A stretch of DNA of 64,000 nucleotides, taken from Streptomyces sp. SID12501 (GTDB lineage: Bacteria > Actinomycetota > Actinomycetes > Streptomycetales > Streptomycetaceae). The stretch lies in the NCBI RefSeq assembly GCF_010550245.1, contig NZ_JAAGLU010000033.1, positions 1 through 64,000 on the forward strand, read 5' to 3'. Below the pieces are notes generated by a model. The model was not told where the DNA came from. It did no database searches and was given only the letters and a program-made list of their open reading frames with translations. Shown here in pieces: positions 36,196 to 43,370 of this stretch; within the stretch, counting starts at the first letter, position 1, and every line of letters begins with the position of its first letter. Position numbers and translations under genes: made by a program.

Positions 36196-36974
36196 GTGGT
36201 GCTCCCTGAACTGGTGGAACTGGTAGATCCGGTGGAACTGGTGGAACCCGTGATGCTGATCCCGTCGAACGTCCCCGCCTGCGGGTGGTCCCCGACGCCC
36301 TGCTCGTAGTACGGCTCCCCGGGCCGCCGGATCCCGACGGTCCGCCACCCGGCGGCACGCGCCGCGTCCAGCTCGCCCGGCCGGTCGGAGAGGAAGAGGA
36401 GACGGCTCGGGTCCGTGGTGCCGGTCGCCTCCGCGATACGGCGGTACGACTCCGGCTCCTGCTTGGGCCCCGCGTTCTCGGTGTCGTACAGGCCCGAGAC
36501 CAGCGACAGCAGGTCACCCTCCGGAGTGGACGCGAACCACGCGCGCTGCGCGGCGACCGACCCGGAGGAGTAGACGTACAGCCGGAGTCCCGCCGCGTGC
36601 CAGGCACGGAGCGCGGGCAGGACGTCGTCGTAGAAGTGCGAGACGAGGTCGCCGCGTGCGAAGCCCTCGGACCAGATGATGCCCTGGAGGGTCTTGAGGG
36701 GCGTCGCCTTGCGGTCCTCGTCGAGCCAGGCGTTGAGGGTCTTCTCGACGAGTACGGCGTCGGCGCCGGGCTCGTCGATCAGCTCGCGCACCTGCGCGAC
36801 CGCCCGCACCACCTCCGGAGCACCGCTCCGCTCCGCGAGCAGTGCTCCGAAACGAGAGCGGGAGTACGGATACAGCACGTCGACGACGAACCCCGTGGCG
36901 CTCGTGGTGCCCTCGATGTCGAGCACCACGGCGTCCACGGATTCCACGTCGAACACCGCGCCCGGCAAGGTCAC
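36192..36974 (-). CDS. mtnC: MtnC, acireductone synthase (enolase-phosphatase E1)
   Basis: A 260-residue HAD-family bifunctional enzyme: enolisation, then dephosphorylation of diketo-methylthiopentyl phosphate to acireductone. The nucleophile motif is VVLDIEGTTSA (Asp19, Glu21), motif 2 is YVYSSGSVAAQ, the lysine is in AGPKQEP, and motif 3 is LFLSDRPGELDAA. It replaces the separate mtnW and mtnX enzymes of Bacillus. The last 20 residues form an unusual Ser/Thr/Gly tail (GSTSSTGSTSSTSSGSTT) encoded by GGTGGAACTG-type repeats. ATG 36974 overlaps the mtnD stop (ATGA). Confidence 0.93.
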   Translation of the reverse strand: MTLPGAVFDVESVDAVVLDIEGTTSATGFVVDVLYPYSRSRFGALLAERSGAPEVVRAVAQVRELIDEPGADAVLVEKTLNAWLDEDRKATPLKTLQGIIWSEGFARGDLVSHFYDDVLPALRAWHAAGLRLYVYSSGSVAAQRAWFASTPEGDLLSLVSGLYDTENAGPKQEPESYRRIAEATGTTDPSRLLFLSDRPGELDAARAAGWRTVGIRRPGEPYYEQGVGDHPQAGTFDGISITGSTSSTGSTSSTSSGSTT

Positions 36975-37570
36975 GCGGCGGCCCTGTCCTGCTGGAACCC
37001 GGCGTCGATCGTGTCGTAGTCCGGGAAACGGGAGGCGATGGCCGAGCCGGTGAAGTTGCCGATCCAGCCGTCCTCCTCGTGGAAGAAGCGGATCGCGGTG
37101 AAGGCCGGGCTGGTGCCCATGTCGAACCAGTGCGTGGTGCCGCGCGGCACGCCCAGCAGGTCGCCCTTCTCGCAGTACACGGCGTGCACCTCGCCGCCCA
37201 CGTGCAGATAGAAGATGCCGGAGCCGGAGACGAAGAAGCGGACCTCGTCATCGTCGTCGTGCGTGTGCTCCTGGAGGAACTTCGCGCGGGCCGCCTTCGC
37301 CTTCGCGGGGAACTCCGGGTCGTCGCTGGGGTGCAGTCCGAGGACGTCGACCGTGGTGAAGCCCTCCTCGGCGTTCAGCTTGTCGATCTCGCGGCCGTAC
37401 GCGGCGAACACGGTGTCGCTGTCGGCGTCCGCGGGGACGTCCTCGCGGATCGGCCACTGCTCGTAGCGCACCCCGATCGGGGCCAGGGCGGCGGCGATCT
37501 CGGCCGGGTCGGAGGTACGGCGCACGACGGTCTCCGGGCCGGACTCGGGCCAGGTCGTCAGCAGGGTCAT
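36971..37570 (-). CDS. mtnD: MtnD, acireductone dioxygenase
   Basis: A 199-residue cupin that oxidises acireductone with O2 to the 2-oxo acid precursor of methionine plus formate (Fe form) or to a CO-releasing off-path product (Ni form). Metal ligands are in HTHDDDDEVRFF (His102, His104, Glu109) and GTTHWFDMG (His147). The spacing between the second His and Glu is one residue longer than I remember for Klebsiella and Bacillus enzymes (HxHxxxE). It is the first gene of mtnDCB, with a pyrimidine-rich untranslated leader upstream and TGGAG 8 bases before ATG 37570. Confidence 0.92.
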   Translation of the reverse strand: MTLLTTWPESGPETVVRRTSDPAEIAAALAPIGVRYEQWPIREDVPADADSDTVFAAYGREIDKLNAEEGFTTVDVLGLHPSDDPEFPAKAKAARAKFLQEHTHDDDDEVRFFVSGSGIFYLHVGGEVHAVYCEKGDLLGVPRGTTHWFDMGTSPAFTAIRFFHEEDGWIGNFTGSAIASRFPDYDTIDAGFQQDRAAA

Positions 37571-37886
37571 GGGAGCAACTCCAGATGCGAAGGGGGGAGT
37601 GGAGCGTGGAACACGGGCAAGAAGGACGGCGAGCGAGCAGGAAACGGGACAGGAGATGGGCCAGGAGGCGGGAGAGGAGCAGGCGACGGGCCGGTCGTCA
37701 GTCGCGACAGCCGCGACACGGCGCGTCGGTACAGCGTCGTACCGCTGTCGCGCAGGGTGTCGTCATCATCGAAAAGCCTCACTGTCCCGGGTCGGGTGCC
37801 GGTTCCGAGATGGTAACTCCCGTCGGCGGGTCGGCAGAGTGTGACGAATCCGGCGTTCCATATGCTGAGATCTGGTGTCCAAGCCT
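37571..37886 (-). promoter_or_regulatory. Upstream region of mtnDCB, with pyrimidine-rich leader
   Basis: On the coding (minus) strand, 37573-37690 is strongly pyrimidine-skewed (CTCCTGTCCC-type runs). Upstream at about 37690-37760 are two hairpins, ACAGCG-GTACGA-CGCTGT and GTCGCG-GCTGT-CGCGAC. A 71-codon frame (37567-37782) spans this stretch and overlaps the mtnD ATG, but its codon use is atypical. No SAM riboswitch core was recognised. Confidence 0.45.
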
Positions 37887-37916
37887 TTGACGAATGGCTG
37901 GAAACGTTCTCATGAT
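37887..37916 (+). promoter_or_regulatory. Candidate promoter of the leader peptide and MTR importer operon
   Basis: TTGACG at 37887-37892 and CATGAT at 37911-37916 are 18 bp apart. A start 6-7 bases after the -10 box would fall at 37922-37923, exactly on the leader ATG. Confidence 0.5.
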
Positions 37917-37922
37917 CTCCCT

Positions 37923-37994
37923 ATGAAGACGCTGCTGCTCGTGCGGCGGCTGTACGTGGACTTGCTCCGGTCGACCACAGCCCGCTGTCGCTGA
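37923..37994 (+). CDS. Putative cysteine-responsive leader peptide (23 residues, probably leaderless)
   Basis: ATG 37923 encodes MKTLLLVRRLYVDLLRSTTA followed by RCR and stop. The RRLYVDLLR core followed by a near-terminal Cys matches the actinobacterial leader peptides that precede sulfur-metabolism operons. No ribosome site precedes the ATG, and a plausible promoter places the mRNA start on it. Stalling at the single TGT Cys codon could alter folding of the 170-base leader before the binding-protein gene, where GGCGTGG/CCACGCC can pair near 38031-38050. Its place before the methylthioribose importer fits sulfur control. Attenuation itself is inferred. Confidence 0.75.
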   Translation: MKTLLLVRRLYVDLLRSTTARCR

Positions 37995-38166
37995 CCTGAT
38001 CCGGAGTACCCGAGACGCCCCCGGCCGTGGCGTGGATTCCACCCCACGCCGCCACCTGGCACTCAGGGCCTGACACTCCCGCGCCTACGCCTTCCGGCCA
38101 TCGCGCCCCTTCATCCTTGATCCCTCCCTCGCTCCCTCCCGTACTGCCCTGCACCTGGAGTCCCGC

Positions 38167-39264
38167 ATGTCCTGCACCCGTCTCCCCCTTGCCGCGCTCT
38201 CCCTGGCCTCCGTCTCGGCGCTGTTCCTCGCGGGCTGCTCGCAGTCGACGAACGCCTCCAAGGACACCGGCGACACGTCCGCCTCCGCGTCCGCCGCCAC
38301 CGGCACGAAGCCCGCCCCCTTCGACAAGGGCACGGTGAAGGTCGCGCTGGTCCGCCAGAGCGGCGCCGGTGACTACTTCGAGCAGTGGGGCAACGGCGCC
38401 AAGGCGCAGGCCAAGGCCCTCGGCATCGACCTGACCGTGTACGACGCGCAGGCCGACAACGCCAAGCAGGCCACCGACCTGTCCTCGGCGATCAACTCAG
38501 GCGCGCAGGCGATCATCGTGGACCACGGCTTCCCGTCGACGATCCAGCCCGAGATCGACAAGGCGGTGAAGAAGGGCATCAAGGTCGTCGTCTACGACGT
38601 CGAGACCGCCACGAAGGGCGTCGTCAGCACCAAGCAGGACGACGCGAGCATGGCCCAGGCAGTCCTCGACGTGATGGCGAAGGAACTCGGCAAGAACGCC
38701 AAGGTCGGCTACGTCAACGTCGCCGGCTACGCGGCCCTCGACAAGCGCGACAGTGTCTGGAAGTCGGCGGTCGACTCCAACGGCTGGAAGCAGGCCTTCA
38801 AGGTCGGCAAGGTCACCGACTCCACGGCCACTGACAACGTTCCCCTGGTCTCCGCCGCCCTCACCCAGCACTCGGACGTGACGGGCGTCTTCGCCCCCTA
38901 CGACGAGCTGGCCAAGGGCACCGTCCTCGCCGTGCAGAACAAGAAGCTGCAGGACAAGGTGAAGGTGTTCGGCGCGGACGTCTCCAACGCCGACATCCAG
39001 AACATGACCGCCGCGGACAGCCCCTGGGTCGCCACCGCGGGCACCGACCCGTCCGCCGTCGGCGCCGCGGTCGTCCGTACGGCCGCCCTGGAGCTGGCCG
39101 GCCAGTTGAACAAGACCTCGGTCGAGTTCCCGGCCGTCGCCATCACCCAGGACTTCCTGAAGAGCAAGAACATCCAGAACATGGACCAGCTGCGCACCGC
39201 GCTGCCCGCGCTGAACCTCTCCCAGGTCAGCACGGCCGACTGGATCGCCAATGTCGCCCACTGA
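38167..39264 (+). CDS. Ribose-type ABC substrate-binding lipoprotein, probable methylthioribose binder
   Basis: A 365-residue RbsB-like protein (Peripla_BP_4). The lipoprotein signal ends ALFLAGC (lipid Cys24), then a Ser/Ala/Thr linker. The domain has ALVRQSGAGDYFEQWGNGAK, AQADNAKQATDLSSAINSGA, IVDHGFPSTIQPEIDKAVKKG and GVFAPYDELAKG. It is the first gene of an operon with an ATPase, a permease and mtnK. Since MtnK needs methylthioribose in the cell, this is likely the methylthioribose receptor. ATG 38167 has TGGAG 8 bases upstream (38156-38160). Confidence 0.85.
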   Translation: MSCTRLPLAALSLASVSALFLAGCSQSTNASKDTGDTSASASAATGTKPAPFDKGTVKVALVRQSGAGDYFEQWGNGAKAQAKALGIDLTVYDAQADNAKQATDLSSAINSGAQAIIVDHGFPSTIQPEIDKAVKKGIKVVVYDVETATKGVVSTKQDDASMAQAVLDVMAKELGKNAKVGYVNVAGYAALDKRDSVWKSAVDSNGWKQAFKVGKVTDSTATDNVPLVSAALTQHSDVTGVFAPYDELAKGTVLAVQNKKLQDKVKVFGADVSNADIQNMTAADSPWVATAGTDPSAVGAAVVRTAALELAGQLNKTSVEFPAVAITQDFLKSKNIQNMDQLRTALPALNLSQVSTADWIANVAH

Positions 39265-40786
39265 GACGCCCGCCCAGGCGCTGCCCGCGGTCGTTCTGCG
39301 GGACGTCAGTATGGCCTTCGGCGGCAAGACGGTCCTGGAGTCCGTCTCGCTCGACATCGCACCGGGCAGCGTCGTCGCGCTGCTCGGTGCGAACGGGGCC
39401 GGCAAGTCCACGCTCATCAAGATCCTGTCCGGCGTCCACACGGACCACGGCGGCGAAGTGACGGTGAACGGGGTGCCGGCCGCCCTCCAATCGCCGCTTG
39501 CCGCACGCCAGTTGGGAATCCAGACGGTGCACCAGCGGATCGGTGAGGGCATCGTGCCCGGGCTCACCGTCGCCGAGAACCTGGTCTTCGAGGAGCTGGC
39601 CCAGGCACGCGGCAACCCCTTCCTGAACGGGCGCCGTGTGCTAGCCCGCGCCCGCGAGATCCAGTCGGCCCTCGACCTCGGCTGGAGCGACGCCCTGCTC
39701 AAGCGGGACGTCACCGAACTCGGCATCTCCGACCGCCAGTTGCTCATCCTGGCCCGCGCCCTGGCCACCCGCCCGAGGCTCCTGATCCTCGACGAACCGA
39801 CGTCCGCCCTCTCCGCCGCTGAAGCGGAACGCCTCTTCGCCCTGGTGGAGAAGATGCGCGACGACGGCATCGCGGTCCTGTACGTCTCCCACCGCCTCGG
39901 CGAGATCGACGCCCTGGCCGACCGGCTGGTCGTCCTGCGAGACGGCCGTCTCACCGAGGACCAGGTCAAGCCCTTCGACTGGGACAGCGCCCTGCGCGCC
40001 ATGCTGGCCCAGGCCCAGGAGGCGACGTCGGCCCGTCCCCGCGCCGAGTCCGGACCCGGCGAGACCCTCCTGTCCCTGCGCGGCGTACGCCTCCTGGACG
40101 GCCGTACCCCCCAGGACCTGGACCTGCGCGCGGGCGAAGTCACCGGCGTCGTCGGCCTGTTGGGCGCGGGCAAGACGGAACTGGCCCGCGGCCTCTTCGG
40201 CGCGGAACCCTTCGCCACCGGAGCCGTGGAACTGGACGGCAAGCCGTACGCGCCGCGCCGTCCCGCCGACGCGATCCGGGCCGGCATCCACCTCGTCCCC
40301 GAGGACCGGCACGCCGACGCCCTGGTCCCCGGCTGGTCGCTCGCCCAGAACATCTCGCTGCCGTTCCTCAAGTCGTTCTCGACGGCCGGGCTGGTGAACC
40401 GCTCGAAGGAGGACGCCCTCGGCCGCGACACCATCGAGGCCCTCGGCGTCGTCGCCCGCGACGAGCACAGCACCGTCGAGGAACTGTCCGGCGGCAACCA
40501 GCAGAAGGTCGTCGTCGGCCGCTGGCTCGCCGAACGCCCCCGCGTCCTCATCCTGGACGAGCCGTTCCGAGGTGTGGACATCGGCGCCCGGCGCGACATC
40601 GGCCGCCGCGCCCGCGCCCTGGCCGCCGAGGGCGCCGCGGTCCTGGTCCTGTCCGCCGATGTCGACGAGATCCTGGAGGTCGCCGACCGGGTCGTCGTCC
40701 TCGCGGCCGGCGAGATCCACCTCGACGCGTACGGCGAGGACGCGGAACGCGACCGAGTCATCCGGACCATCTCGGCGTCGGTGTGA
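39251..40786 (+). CDS. Ribose-type ABC transporter ATPase, probable methylthioribose importer
   Basis: A 511-residue fused ATPase of the RbsA/CUT2 family. Domain 1: GANGAGKSTLIKILSG P-loop, LGISDRQLLILARAL signature region (lacking the usual LSxG), LLILDEPTSALS. Domain 2: GLLGAGKTELARGLF, ELSGGNQQKVVVGRWL, VLILDEPFRGVDIG. ATG 39251 lies 14 bases inside the end of the binding-protein gene, so the two are coupled. After its stop comes a 232-bp gap containing a repeat element before the permease. Confidence 0.9.
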   Translation: MSPTETPAQALPAVVLRDVSMAFGGKTVLESVSLDIAPGSVVALLGANGAGKSTLIKILSGVHTDHGGEVTVNGVPAALQSPLAARQLGIQTVHQRIGEGIVPGLTVAENLVFEELAQARGNPFLNGRRVLARAREIQSALDLGWSDALLKRDVTELGISDRQLLILARALATRPRLLILDEPTSALSAAEAERLFALVEKMRDDGIAVLYVSHRLGEIDALADRLVVLRDGRLTEDQVKPFDWDSALRAMLAQAQEATSARPRAESGPGETLLSLRGVRLLDGRTPQDLDLRAGEVTGVVGLLGAGKTELARGLFGAEPFATGAVELDGKPYAPRRPADAIRAGIHLVPEDRHADALVPGWSLAQNISLPFLKSFSTAGLVNRSKEDALGRDTIEALGVVARDEHSTVEELSGGNQQKVVVGRWLAERPRVLILDEPFRGVDIGARRDIGRRARALAAEGAAVLVLSADVDEILEVADRVVVLAAGEIHLDAYGEDAERDRVIRTISASV

Positions 40787-40819
40787 TGCGGGGCGCTCCG
40801 CGGGTCGGGCGGTTGTTCG

Positions 40820-40935
40820 GCCGCGGGCCGGTGGGGGTTGGTCGCTCCCCCACTCTCGGCTTCGCTCGAGCGGGGGGACCCCCATCGCGGCGGAGCCGCA
40901 ATTCGACACCGCCCCGCGCCCCTGAAGGGGCGCGA
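40820..40935 (-). repeat. Intergenic repeat family copy inside the importer operon
   Basis: Read on the minus strand it runs CGCGCCCCTTCAGGGGCGCG, then GGGGCGGTGTCGAATTGCGG, CTCCGCCGCGATGGGGG, an inserted CCCCGCTCGAGCGAAGCCG hairpin, then GTGGGGGAGCGACCAACCCC and CCGGCCCGCGG. It shares its order with the copies at 43239 and 57711. It separates the ATPase and permease genes of one operon. Confidence 0.82.
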
Positions 40936-41018
40936 TCCCGCGCCCGCCGGACAGCACTGGCCCCGCCGGACCACGTCACGCCGCATACCCCACCGCACGC
41001 CACTCCAGGAAGCACCCC

Positions 41019-42059
41019 ATGACCACCACCCAGAGCGCTCCCGCGAAGACGGCGGCCCCGTCCACGCTCGCCGCCGGTCCGCGCATCCAGAACGCGGTGA
41101 TCAAGTACGGCTTCATCTTCGTCACCGTCACCCTCTTCGCCTACTTCGCACTGAGCGAGCCGTCGTTCCGCGACTCCGCGACCCTCCTCGACACCCTGCG
41201 GTACGTGTCCGTCGCCGCGATCCTCGGCCTCGGCGTCACGCTCACCATGGCCGTCGGCGGAATGGACATGTCGGTCGGCGCGGTGGCCGGGCTCGGCGTG
41301 ACCGTCGCCGCGAAGACGATGGTCTCGTACAACCAGGTCGGCGTGGTCGCGATCATCGCAGTGATAGTGGCGGGCGCCCTGGCCGGCCTCCTCAACGCCC
41401 TGCTCATCGTGGTCCTCAAGATCCCCGACATGCTGGCCACGCTGGGCACCATGTTCGTCATCCAGGGCACCAAACTCATCCTGGTCGACGGCCAGTCGAT
41501 CACCCCGGGCATGACCCAGTCCGACGGCACGACGGCCCCCGGCAGATTCACCGACGGCTTCCTGCGCATCGACCGGGGCACGATCCTCGGCATCCCCGTC
41601 TCCGTGGTCATCTTCGGCGCGCTGACGGTCGTGGCCTGGGTCTTCCTGGCCCGCACCCGCTGGGGCCGAGTGCTGTACGCGATCGGCGCCAACCCCGAGG
41701 CCTCCCGCCTGGCGGGCATCCGCGTGGGCGCCTACCGGGCCCTGGCGTACGTCCTCTCCGGCGTCCTCGCCTCCATCGGCGGCCTGATCCTGGCGGCGCG
41801 CATCGGCCAGGGAGACGTCTCCGCAGGCACCTCGCAACTCCTCGAAGCCGTCGCCGTCGCCCTGGTCGGCACCTCCGTCCTCGGCCGGGGCCGCCCGAAC
41901 GTGTGGGGCACCGCCCTGGGCGCGGTTCTCATCGGCATCATCACCACCGGCCTGACCATCAAGGGCCTGCCGTACTACACACAGGACGTGGTCGAGGGCG
42001 CCGTCCTGATCCTCGCCCTGGTCTTCAGCTTCACCCTGTCCAAGCGCCGCACCGCATAA
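41019..42059 (+). CDS. Ribose-type ABC permease, probable methylthioribose importer
   Basis: A 346-residue membrane protein of the RbsC/BPD_transp_2 type with about 10 helices. Signatures: ILGLGVTLTMAVGGMDMSVGAVAGLG, IPDMLATLGTMFVIQGTKL, GRVLYAIGANPEASRLAGI, and LEAVAVALVGTSVLGRGRPNVWG (each quoted in separate pieces). The 30-residue cytoplasmic N-terminus is Ala/Thr-rich. The start ATG 41019 has AGGAAGC about 8 bases upstream. The mtnK gene follows after 11 bases. One permease gene would form a homodimer with the ATPase. Confidence 0.9.
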   Translation: MTTTQSAPAKTAAPSTLAAGPRIQNAVIKYGFIFVTVTLFAYFALSEPSFRDSATLLDTLRYVSVAAILGLGVTLTMAVGGMDMSVGAVAGLGVTVAAKTMVSYNQVGVVAIIAVIVAGALAGLLNALLIVVLKIPDMLATLGTMFVIQGTKLILVDGQSITPGMTQSDGTTAPGRFTDGFLRIDRGTILGIPVSVVIFGALTVVAWVFLARTRWGRVLYAIGANPEASRLAGIRVGAYRALAYVLSGVLASIGGLILAARIGQGDVSAGTSQLLEAVAVALVGTSVLGRGRPNVWGTALGAVLIGIITTGLTIKGLPYYTQDVVEGAVLILALVFSFTLSKRRTA

Positions 42060-42070
42060 GGAAGTTCACG

Positions 42071-43240
42071 ATGGGCTACCGCATCCTGGAGCCGGCCGAC
42101 ATCCCCGCGTACCTGAACGGGCGCGGTCACTGGCCCGACCCTTCGGACATCCGGGTCCGCGAGGTCTCCGACGGCAACATGAACCGTGTGTTCCTCGCCA
42201 GGTCCACCGACGGCACCCGCAGCCTGGCCGTCAAGCAGGCCCTGCCCTGGGTCCGGGTGGCGGGCCCGTCCTGGCCGATGAGCCCGGAGCGAGCCGACGC
42301 CGAGGCAAGGGCGTACGAGCAGGTCGCGAAGGTGGCCCCCGACAAGATCCCGGCGATCCTCGGGTACGACCCAGAGAACTACGCCCTCGTCATGGAGGAC
42401 ATGTCGGACCTGGAGGTCCTGCGCACCCTCCTCAACGAGGGCGCGTCGTACGGTCCGCACACCTCCGCCCGGATCGGCGAGTTCGTGGCCCAACTGACGT
42501 TCGCGACCAGCGACTTCGGCATGGAGTCGGCGGACCGCAAGGCCTTGCTGGCGGCCTCGGTGAGCCCGGAGCTGTGCAAGATCACCGAGGACGTGGTCCT
42601 CGCCGAGCCGTACATCGAGCACGAACACAACCACTGGCACGAGGGTCTGGACGACCTGGCGACCGAGTTCCGCGCCGACGCGAGGCTCCGCACGGAGGTC
42701 GCCGACCTCCGCCACACCTTCATGACCAGCGCCCAGGCTCTCCTCCACGGCGACCTGCACACCGGCAGCGTCATGGTCGGTGAACGCGAAGGCGCCCCGG
42801 TGGTACGGGTCTTCGACCCCGAGTTCTCCTTCGTCGGCCCCATCGGCTACGACCTCGGCCTCTACTGGGCGAACGCCCTGGTCTCGGAGGAACGGGCACG
42901 CGCACTGGGCCTGTTGAGCGACCACGCCGATCAACTGGCCCTGTCCTGGGCGGCCTTCGAGTCCGAGTTCCGCGCCCTGTGGCCGACGAGGACCGACACC
43001 TTCTTCGACGACGCGTACCTGGACCGCTTCCTCCGCAGGATCTGGACGGAGGCGGTGGGCTACGCGGGCACGGAGATCATCCGCAGAATCATCGGCTTCG
43101 CCCACCTGGCAGACCTGACAACACTCCCGGACCCCGTCCCGGCCTCACGCAGGGCGCTGCTGCTGGGCCGCGAACTGATCATCCGCCGCGAGGAGTTGAC
43201 CAACCCGAACGCTGTACGGGCGGTAGTGGGGAGTCTTTAG
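42071..43240 (+). CDS. mtnK: MtnK, methylthioribose kinase
   Basis: A 389-residue kinase of the aminoglycoside-phosphotransferase fold that makes methylthioribose-1-phosphate from methylthioribose and ATP. The MtnK-specific catalytic loop HGDLHTGSVM is at 226-235 (Asp228). The metal motif is DPEF (Asp249, FDPEFSFVGPIGYDLG), where other kinases of the fold have DFE. The ATP lysine lies in SLAVKQALPWVRV. ATG 42071 has AAGGAAG upstream at the permease stop. It closes the importer operon; its product feeds MtnA. A repeat element starts on its stop codon. Confidence 0.93.
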   Translation: MGYRILEPADIPAYLNGRGHWPDPSDIRVREVSDGNMNRVFLARSTDGTRSLAVKQALPWVRVAGPSWPMSPERADAEARAYEQVAKVAPDKIPAILGYDPENYALVMEDMSDLEVLRTLLNEGASYGPHTSARIGEFVAQLTFATSDFGMESADRKALLAASVSPELCKITEDVVLAEPYIEHEHNHWHEGLDDLATEFRADARLRTEVADLRHTFMTSAQALLHGDLHTGSVMVGEREGAPVVRVFDPEFSFVGPIGYDLGLYWANALVSEERARALGLLSDHADQLALSWAAFESEFRALWPTRTDTFFDDAYLDRFLRRIWTEAVGYAGTEIIRRIIGFAHLADLTTLPDPVPASRRALLLGRELIIRREELTNPNAVRAVVGSL

Positions 43241-43307
43241 GGGCGCGGGGCTGTGTTCAATTTGCGGCTCCGCCGCGTGGGCGCGACCAGCCCCCACGCA
43301 CCCGCAG
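43239..43307 (+). repeat. Intergenic repeat family copy after mtnK
   Basis: AGGGGCGCGGGGCTGTGTTC, AATTTGCGGCTCCGCCGC, GTGGGCGCGACCAGCCCC and CACGCACCCGCAG run consecutively. It is the same family as 40820 and 57711. It begins within the TAG stop of mtnK. Confidence 0.85.
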
Positions 43308-43323
43308 ACGAACAACAAACGCG

Positions 43324-43357
43324 AAAGGGCGGCTCCATCAACAAGGAGCCGCCCTTT
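43324..43357. terminator. Bidirectional terminator between mtnK and glpD
   Basis: AAAGGGCGGCTCC (43324-43336) pairs with GGAGCCGCCCTTT (43345-43357); the loop is ATCAACAA and TTTT closes the plus side. Confidence 0.9.
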
Positions 43358-43370
43358 TCACGCCGTACGC

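Noticed and set aside
37567..37782. A 71-codon frame that overlaps the mtnD start codon by ATGA
   Set aside because: The overlap looked like coupling, but Pro/Ser codons such as CCT and TCT are unlike real genes here and no ribosome site is present. Better explained as a pyrimidine-rich leader.
37571..38166. SAM-type riboswitch in the methionine salvage promoters
   Set aside because: I looked for SAM-II/SAM-IV-like cores on both strands and saw none. A covariance-model search would settle it.
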